From positions 1 to 19,561 of the forward strand of contig CAMFEN010000003.1 of NCBI GenBank assembly GCA_945949375.1: a stretch of 19,561 bases of DNA. The letters run 5' to 3'. Shown here piece by piece: positions 15,130 through 19,561 of the stretch. This DNA comes from an uncultured Bacteroidales bacterium. Lineage in GTDB: Bacteria; Bacteroidota; Bacteroidia; Bacteroidales; Paludibacteraceae. Every line of letters begins with the position of its first letter. Position 1 is the stretch's first letter. The notes below the pieces were generated by a model that saw only the letters and a program-made list of their open reading frames with translations, searched no databases and was not told the origin of the DNA. The position numbers and the translations under genes were made by a program.

Positions 15130-15137
15130 TGAGATGT

Positions 15138-16436
15138 CTATTGCTCTGCTTCTTTCGCCCAGACGGCGTAGTAGGTGGCATCGGCGGTTACGGCTTTGCT
15201 GGTGGTGCCTGCTGTCTGCACATCGGCATCGGTGATGGGCGTTGCGGTGTGGGTGGAGGGTAGCCAGCCAACGAAATGGTAGTGCTCGCCCGCGCAGGTG
15301 CCCGCTTCCTTCGTCTGATCCTCCACGGAGGGGAAAGTGAATGTGCCGCCGTCGCTGACCGTTTGGCTCGGTATCGTTGTGCCGTGCATCTTATCTTCAA
15401 AGGTTATCGTCCATGTTATGGCGGAGCATTCGGTTACGAAATGGGTGTACTGCTCCTTGCCTATTTCGCCCGTGGAGCCTGAGCCTGTGGTGGCGTTGTT
15501 GACGTATGGTGTTTGGCTCGCTACGGGGAAGGCTTCGCCCGCTTTGCATCCCCATAGGTACTCCGCCAGTTCGGGATAGTCGATGAAAGGGTTGCGGTTG
15601 CCTTGCTTAGCTTGTACGGCATCGTTGCGTGCAATCTCCTTGTCGGAAACGGGGTCTTGGCGATGCCATTTCATGAGCAATGCTACACCGTAGGCAGTAA
15701 GTCCGTAGTGCCCCGAGGCGGTATAGTTACCGCTGAAGACTGCCGCTCCATCGCCCGTGGTGAAGGCTTGGTAGTCGCCATTAGCCCAGCGCAGCAGCGT
15801 CCCCATATAGCCTCTTGCGAAATCGCCCTTGTACTCATCCGCCGGCTCGAAGACAGGGGACGTGGTGCAAGAGACGGTGTAGTCGTCCGCAGAGAGGAGC
15901 GTAGCGGCAATGGTGATGGAGGAGGCTGTTCCCAAACGGCTGTTGCCGTAGGTGTAGGTAGCGCTACTCACCTCACCGAAGGCGTAGTTGCTCCGCATGC
16001 CGTTCACCTTGCCATCGGTAGGTACTACGTGGAAGATGTCTGTCCCCGGGCTGTTGGCGTTTTCTGAGCCTCCAAACCACGACTTGGGGATGCTATGCTC
16101 GCGGTTGTAGCAGTCACACTCATTTTGGTAATTTCCGCACTGGTCAGTGCTGTACGTGAAGGAGCAACCGCCGTACATATCCCAGATAGTGCCGTCTGCG
16201 CGGGTGTCGGTCGTCTGGTAAGCTGTCCAAAGATCACTATAGCTTAAGCTGCTATATCCGTATTTCGCCGCGGTGTGTACCGCATTGAAAAGGTTGTCGC
16301 CTGAAAGGTTATTGATAGAAGTACTAATGGTAGTGGTGTAGTAGGTTTGCAGTTCGTCGGCGGTTTTCACCGCTCGAAGAGTCTGCGTTACTACGAGACA
16401 TATAGCCAATAGACCTATCTTAATGTGTTGTTTCAT
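15138..16436 (-). CDS. Secreted endonuclease I-family nuclease with C-terminal B-repeat
   Basis: 432 residues from ATG 16436 (the 11 codons before it are proline-rich and not part of the signal peptide). Signal peptide residues 1-22 (MKQHIKIGLLAICLVV...). Endonuclease I (EndA/extracellular nuclease) core: NREHSIPKSWFGG at 111-123 with the E-H pair, DIFHVVPTDGKVNGMRSNYAFG at 133-154, FEPADEYKGDFARGYM at 196-211, and NRNPFIDYPELAEYLW at 280-295. These are the conserved blocks of the beta-beta-alpha-metal nuclease, so non-specific DNA/RNA cleavage outside the cytoplasm is expected. Residues about 338-427 are an InlB-type repeat (HFVGW, YYAVWA). It ends right after that module with KEAEQ and has no T9SS sorting domain, unlike many secreted Bacteroidota nucleases; truncation is possible. 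Four-residue N-terminal cysteine pairs (CGNYQNECDC) may form disulfides. Confidence 0.88.
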   Translation of the reverse strand: MKQHIKIGLLAICLVVTQTLRAVKTADELQTYYTTTISTSINNLSGDNLFNAVHTAAKYGYSSLSYSDLWTAYQTTDTRADGTIWDMYGGCSFTYSTDQCGNYQNECDCYNREHSIPKSWFGGSENANSPGTDIFHVVPTDGKVNGMRSNYAFGEVSSATYTYGNSRLGTASSITIAATLLSADDYTVSCTTSPVFEPADEYKGDFARGYMGTLLRWANGDYQAFTTGDGAAVFSGNYTASGHYGLTAYGVALLMKWHRQDPVSDKEIARNDAVQAKQGNRNPFIDYPELAEYLWGCKAGEAFPVASQTPYVNNATTGSGSTGEIGKEQYTHFVTECSAITWTITFEDKMHGTTIPSQTVSDGGTFTFPSVEDQTKEAGTCAGEHYHFVGWLPSTHTATPITDADVQTAGTTSKAVTADATYYAVWAKEAEQ

Positions 16437-16716
16437 GGGATGTTTCTCATTGGTGGGTGGGGGTGGCAAAATGGTTTGTATTAGTATTGATTGATTTATT
16501 TCTCGTAAGAAACGATTTGTTCGCTTTCGGTTAGCAAAATGTCATTTGCAAATCAACGAGTTTTTTTCGAAACTTAGTATGGTATAAGTAAAGTCTATGT
16601 CGAGGTCTAACGCTCTTTCTGCTTAGTCGCCGCCAAATGTCAAAATGTTACCATATTTTTGTTAAGACCTGTCAAAAGGATATTCCGAACTATTCAACAA
16701 AGGTGCTCCTATTCCT

Positions 16717-17790
16717 CTACTTATTGTTTTGTTGCGGTTTTGCAAAGACAGCATAGAAGGTGGTATTTTCGGTAATGGCGGGGGAGGCGTCTGCTGTGGT
16801 AAAGAGGTCTGCAGGGGCATCAATTTGTGGGGTTGCGCCGATGTTTTGGGCGCTCCAGCCCATAAATTTTTCTGCACAAGAAAGGCTATTGTCGGCAGGG
16901 GCAGTGGGTAAAGTGGTTACTTTGCTTCCGCTGGCTACGCTGGTAGTGGGATTGCCTGCGATGTATTCAGCTCCGCCAACCATCCATTGCACGGTATAGG
17001 TTGTGACAGTATTTACTGTGATGGTTGCCACATTGGAAGAGGCAGAGCCTTGGCTATTAGTTGCAACGCAATAGTAATAGAATGTACCGGCTGTGGCAGT
17101 GCTCGGAGTGTATGAGGCTTCCGTTGCACCCGAAATTTCCGTTCCGTTGGAGTTATTATTGGAGGTGTTGCTATACCATTGGTAGGTTGGTGTGGGATTA
17201 CCGCTTGCTGTAATGGTCAATTTAGCAGGCGTAGCCCCCTGGTCGTATGTGGCACTTTTGGGGTGTTGCGTGATAGAAGGGGCCGTTTCTGTGGAGCCGG
17301 AAGATTCATAGGTAACGGTGATATTTGATAGGTACATGGCTTTTGAACTGCTAGAGCCTTTTAATGTAATAACAATATCACCCGAAGTCGCTGCTAGATT
17401 TGATACAGAGTAACTCGTTGAGGATGTAGTAAGCGAACCACTCTTAACACTACTACCATTAACACTGATATCATATGTGGCGGTAGTTGCTGTGGTATAG
17501 GCTGTGATAGATATAGCCGTAACTTTTATTGATTGCCCGAAATTAGAGATGGGTGTTTGAATTGTCCAATCGGATGTTTGTGGTTTTTTGCTAGAGCCAA
17601 TTTGAATTTTACTACTATTCAGCCCTATGTAAGTAGAAGAACTATATGCCCACTGGATATTACTCATAGTTATATTCCCACCAGATGTACTCCAACCAGA
17701 TGGAATTGTCCCTGTAGAATAACCTTCTCCCCACACCGTAGTAGCGCAAGCCACGCACAATACTGTAAATAAAACTTTTAGTTTTTTCAT
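16717..17790 (-). CDS. Secreted protein: N-terminal module, Ig-like domain, B-repeat
   Basis: 357 residues from ATG 17790 (MKKLKVLF); the 11 extra upstream codons do not look like a signal peptide. Signal peptide 1-21 ends TTVWG. Residues 22-160 are the same kind of Ser/Thr-rich N-terminal module as in the 9456 and 17868 genes, ending VTYESSGSTETA. Residues about 170-255 are Ig-like (TYQWY, YYYCVATNSQG). Residues 260-350 are a B-repeat (FMGW, FYAVFA). It stops with KPQQNNK straight after the repeat and lacks a T9SS sorting domain, as does the endonuclease. Divergent from the gene at 17868 with 77 bp between starts. Function unknown; likely surface or extracellular binding. Confidence 0.75.
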   Translation of the reverse strand: MKKLKVLFTVLCVACATTVWGEGYSTGTIPSGWSTSGGNITMSNIQWAYSSSTYIGLNSSKIQIGSSKKPQTSDWTIQTPISNFGQSIKVTAISITAYTTATTATYDISVNGSSVKSGSLTTSSTSYSVSNLAATSGDIVITLKGSSSSKAMYLSNITVTYESSGSTETAPSITQHPKSATYDQGATPAKLTITASGNPTPTYQWYSNTSNNNSNGTEISGATEASYTPSTATAGTFYYYCVATNSQGSASSNVATITVNTVTTYTVQWMVGGAEYIAGNPTTSVASGSKVTTLPTAPADNSLSCAEKFMGWSAQNIGATPQIDAPADLFTTADASPAITENTTFYAVFAKPQQNNK

Positions 17791-17867
17791 ATTGCTTTGA
17801 TTTTTAGTATTTTCGTATATCATTATCTCTATTCAACATAGAATATAAATCTTAAAATAATTGACAT

Positions 17868-18329
17868 ATGAAACGGATTCATTTTGTTAAATTGCTTTTT
17901 GTAGCGTTACTTGTTAGTGGTAGCCTTAATGCGTGGGGAGCAGAAGTAACATTTACGCCATCCGATTATGCGGGGTCCGGTGGAGCCTCAGTTAGTGGCG
18001 GAAGTGCAACAGCGACAAAAGATGGAGTAACTATTGCTTCAACGAAAGCATATGTTGATGGCACTACTGCTATTCGAGAATATTCTGGGGGAAAACTTAC
18101 GATAAGTTCTTCCAATACAATATCCAAAATTGTGATAACAGCGACGAGCAGTAAGTATGCCAAGTGGACAACTAAAACTGGGAGTATTAGCACGGATAAT
18201 GCTGTTCAAACATGGACTGGGGCTTCCTCTTTAATTGAACTAAACGCAGATTCACAATGCCGTTGGAACAAAATTGTAGTTACCTACGAATCCGGCTCCA
18301 CGGAAACGGCCGTTTATTTACATCCTTAA
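17868..18329 (+). CDS. Secreted protein fragment: signal peptide plus N-terminal module only
   Basis: 153 residues, coincidentally the same length as the fragment at 9456. Signal peptide 1-24 ends LNAWG. The rest is a beta-type module ending VTYESGSTETA, then VYLHP and stop. The divergent neighbour has VTYESSGSTETA at the same place and continues. At DNA level 18279-18311 and the minus strand of 17281-17316 are nearly identical, apart from a 3-bp gap and two substitutions, and diverge directly after. This gene is therefore a paralogue cut, or kept, at the module boundary. No sorting domain. Confidence 0.65.
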   Translation: MKRIHFVKLLFVALLVSGSLNAWGAEVTFTPSDYAGSGGASVSGGSATATKDGVTIASTKAYVDGTTAIREYSGGKLTISSSNTISKIVITATSSKYAKWTTKTGSISTDNAVQTWTGASSLIELNADSQCRWNKIVVTYESGSTETAVYLHP

Positions 18330-18530
18330 TCCTCGTTGCGGCCGGATGTCGCGTTCTTCTCCTCCCGCCCCCTGACCCCCTCCCCAAAGGGCGGGGGAGT
18401 TTGGCTGCGCACGCGGGTGGCTTTGCATACTTGAACCGTTTGTGTCAAACTTACCGCAGGCGAGACGCCTTCGCGGGTGGGTTGCTGTATTGCGCTATAG
18501 TTGGTTTCATATATCATTATTTCAAAGAAC
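18330..18530. other. Gene-free GC-rich stretch with imperfect hairpins
   Basis: I see no credible gene here. It contains a C-rich/G-rich imperfect hairpin (about 18377-18397, CCCCTCCCC-AAA-GGGCGGGG) and AGGCG-AGA-CGCCT near 18460, reminiscent of the palindromic repeat at 2593 and 9230. TCAAAGAAC at 18522-18530 matches the last nine bases of the 16-bp dispersed repeat. Confidence 0.4.
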
Positions 18531-18533
18531 AAT

Positions 18534-18716
18534 AGCAGTGTTGTCAGTTTAGGATACAACACTTCGATTGGCATGTTTATCAAAGGTCGGTTTCGATTGT
18601 TTCGGAAGGGATTATGCGATGCCATTTTTCATGGCTTTTATCCTTTTGCAGGCTGTGATGCCTATGCATGCGGGCGGCATATCGGAATCGTCCCTATAAA
18701 CTAATCTAAAACTGCT
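18534..18716 (-). ncRNA. Candidate rod-shaped structured RNA (6S-like)
   Basis: About 183 nt directly behind a full-consensus promoter, with no substantial ORF. The 5' end AGCAG (18716-18712) pairs with the 3' end CTGCT; AGTTT pairs with AAACT, AGG with CCT, and CGATT with AATCG further in, leaving asymmetric internal loops. The apical part holds AAGGAT/ATCCCTT closing over GCCAT-GAAAA-ATGGC. A long rod with an internal bubble and about 180 nt length is the architecture of 6S RNA, but I cannot confirm the family by eye. A 22-codon ORF inside (from ATG near 18679) is probably chance. Confidence 0.4.
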
Positions 18717-18717
18717 G

Positions 18718-18749
18718 CAAAGATAGTACTTTTTCTTAATATACGCAAA
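18718..18749 (-). promoter_or_regulatory. Bacteroidota promoter reading toward the candidate RNA
   Basis: On the minus strand: TTTG (18746-18749), 20 bp, TATCTTTG (18718-18725). It is a full match with no protein gene downstream on that strand for over 900 bp, which is what led me to look for an RNA. Confidence 0.75.
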
Positions 18750-18890
18750 TCTAAGCCTCAAAAAAGGAGGAATTTAATAAAAAATTAACGAAATATGGGG
18801 AAATATCTTGAAAGATGCATAATTATGTGGTTGTAAAATATGCTTTTTTGTTTACAAAATGGTTTGTTTCTGTAAATAATGAATAGAAAA

Positions 18891-18922
18891 TTTGTTTATA
18901 TGAAATAAAAGTGTTACCTTTG
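18891..18922 (+). promoter_or_regulatory. Bacteroidota promoter of the NhaC-family gene
   Basis: TTTG (18891-18894), 20 bp, TACCTTTG (18915-18922), a full match. It lies 24 bp upstream of ATG 18947 and rules out the earlier GTG at 18911 as a start. Confidence 0.85.
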
Positions 18923-18946
18923 CGCCTCAATTTGTGTTTTTTAGTT

Positions 18947-19514
18947 ATGCTAATCATCTTCATTGTTGTTACAGTAATCTTGCTGCTTCTAACGCGTGGA
19001 CTATCGCTTAAGGAGAAGTTGACAATCTTCGCGCAGGGGGCAGGCGAGAAAGACCTGCTTCTGATGGTCTGGATATTCATGTTGGCAGGTGCTTTTGCCG
19101 CGTCGGCAAAGGGCATGGGAGCCGTGGATGCCACTGTCAATCTAACTCTCACTTTCCTGCCGGCTAACTACGCGCTGGCGGGGCTTTTCTTCTCCGCCTG
19201 CGTGGTCTCGCTCTGCATGGGAACGGGCATTGGCACTATTGTGGCGCTTATGCCGATTGCTACTTTGCTGGCAGAGCGTACGGCAATATCTCTACCCATC
19301 ATGGCAGCGGCAGTGATAGGCGGCGCGTTCTTTGGCGATAACCTCAGTTTCATCTCCGATACTACCATTGTTGCTACCCAGTCGCAGGGCTGCAAGTTGA
19401 GTGATAAGTTCCATTTCAACATCCGCATGGTGCTGCCGATGGCTGTCATTGTCGGGACTATCTATGTATTATTAGGAAGAGATGCCACACCGGCGGCGGA
19501 AGAGATAGACCAAG
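18947..19514 (+). CDS. NhaC-family Na+/H+ antiporter, 5' part (cut by contig end)
   Basis: 189 genuine residues from ATG 18947. Several membrane segments are visible: residues about 1-16, 36-55, 74-95, 100-112, 118-135 and 168-182. The stretch GGAFFGDNLSFISDTTIVAT is the most family-typical part of NhaC-like antiporters, containing the conserved D and N/S/D cluster. The expected role is Na+ export in exchange for protons in the inner membrane. Family members are usually more than 400 residues long, so more than half is missing. The last ten residues of the open frame (IGRASCRERV) come from adapter sequence and are not part of the protein. Confidence 0.82.
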
Positions 19515-19561
19515 AGATCGGAAGAGCGTCGTGTAGGGAAAGAGTGTAGATCTCGGTGGTC
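19515..19561 (+). other. Illumina TruSeq adapter read-through (not genomic)
   Basis: From 19515 the sequence begins AGATCGGAAGAGCGTCGTGT and continues to the window end as the Illumina universal adapter complement. Its translation gives the well-known artefact peptide IGRASCRERV. It should be trimmed. Confidence 0.97.

Noticed and set aside
18326..18625. A 99-codon frame on the minus strand behind the promoter at 18718
   Set aside because: It crosses the GC-rich hairpins, has unlikely composition, and starts within the candidate RNA, whose pairing better explains the region.
18911..18946. GTG at 18911 as start of the antiporter
   Set aside because: It lies inside the promoter (the -7 box is 18915-18922), so ATG 18947 is used.

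Overview
The window looks like a contig end from a Bacteroidales bacterium (Bacteroidota; probably a gut or oral Prevotella/Paludibacter-like lineage, species not determinable). The evidence is five promoters of the Bacteroidota type (TTTG or a one-base variant, 20 bp, then TAnnTTTG). There are also several large secreted proteins with InlB-type B-repeats, two of them with C-termini of the type IX secretion (T9SS, Por) sorting type. No rRNA, tRNA, transposase, integrase or CRISPR array was seen. The last 47 bases are Illumina adapter, not genome.

Layout. (A) 1-9917 is a surface-protein region. It holds the 3' part of a T9SS cargo gene, a small exported protein directly behind it, and a convergent second small exported protein with the same C-terminal architecture. 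A 1880-residue multidomain surface protein follows, then a decayed gene reduced to its signal peptide (9267-9353), then a short gene that is only the N-terminal module of such a surface protein. (B) 9950-15130 is an AT-richer accessory stretch in which every gene is on the minus strand. It carries a 5'-nucleotidase with a small partner gene, two tiny overlapping ORFs, a Panacea-type toxin-antitoxin (TA) pair, a RelB-PIN TA pair, and a GNAT acetyltransferase with a 48-residue upstream partner. Copies of a 16-bp repeat (CAATACGTCAAAGAAC), usually with a GCGC-TTC-GCGC palindrome, sit just downstream of four minus-strand transcription units and always in the same orientation. (C) 15138-18329 returns to secreted proteins: an endonuclease I-family nuclease with a B-repeat tail, an Ig/B-repeat protein, and a divergent N-terminal-module fragment. 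(D) 18330-19514 has GC-rich intergenic hairpins, a candidate rod-shaped RNA (6S-like) with its own promoter, and the start of an NhaC-family Na+/H+ antiporter cut by the adapter.

Two themes deserve attention. First, the secreted proteins are modular. They share signal peptides ending in (A/V)WG, an AT-rich N-terminal domain and a GC-richer remainder, and two short genes stop at exactly the junction where full-length neighbours continue, within nucleotide stretches shared with those neighbours. Second, three consecutive TA or TA-like modules, each with its own consensus promoter, are separated by a common repeat, as in a cassette array but without recognisable integron sites.
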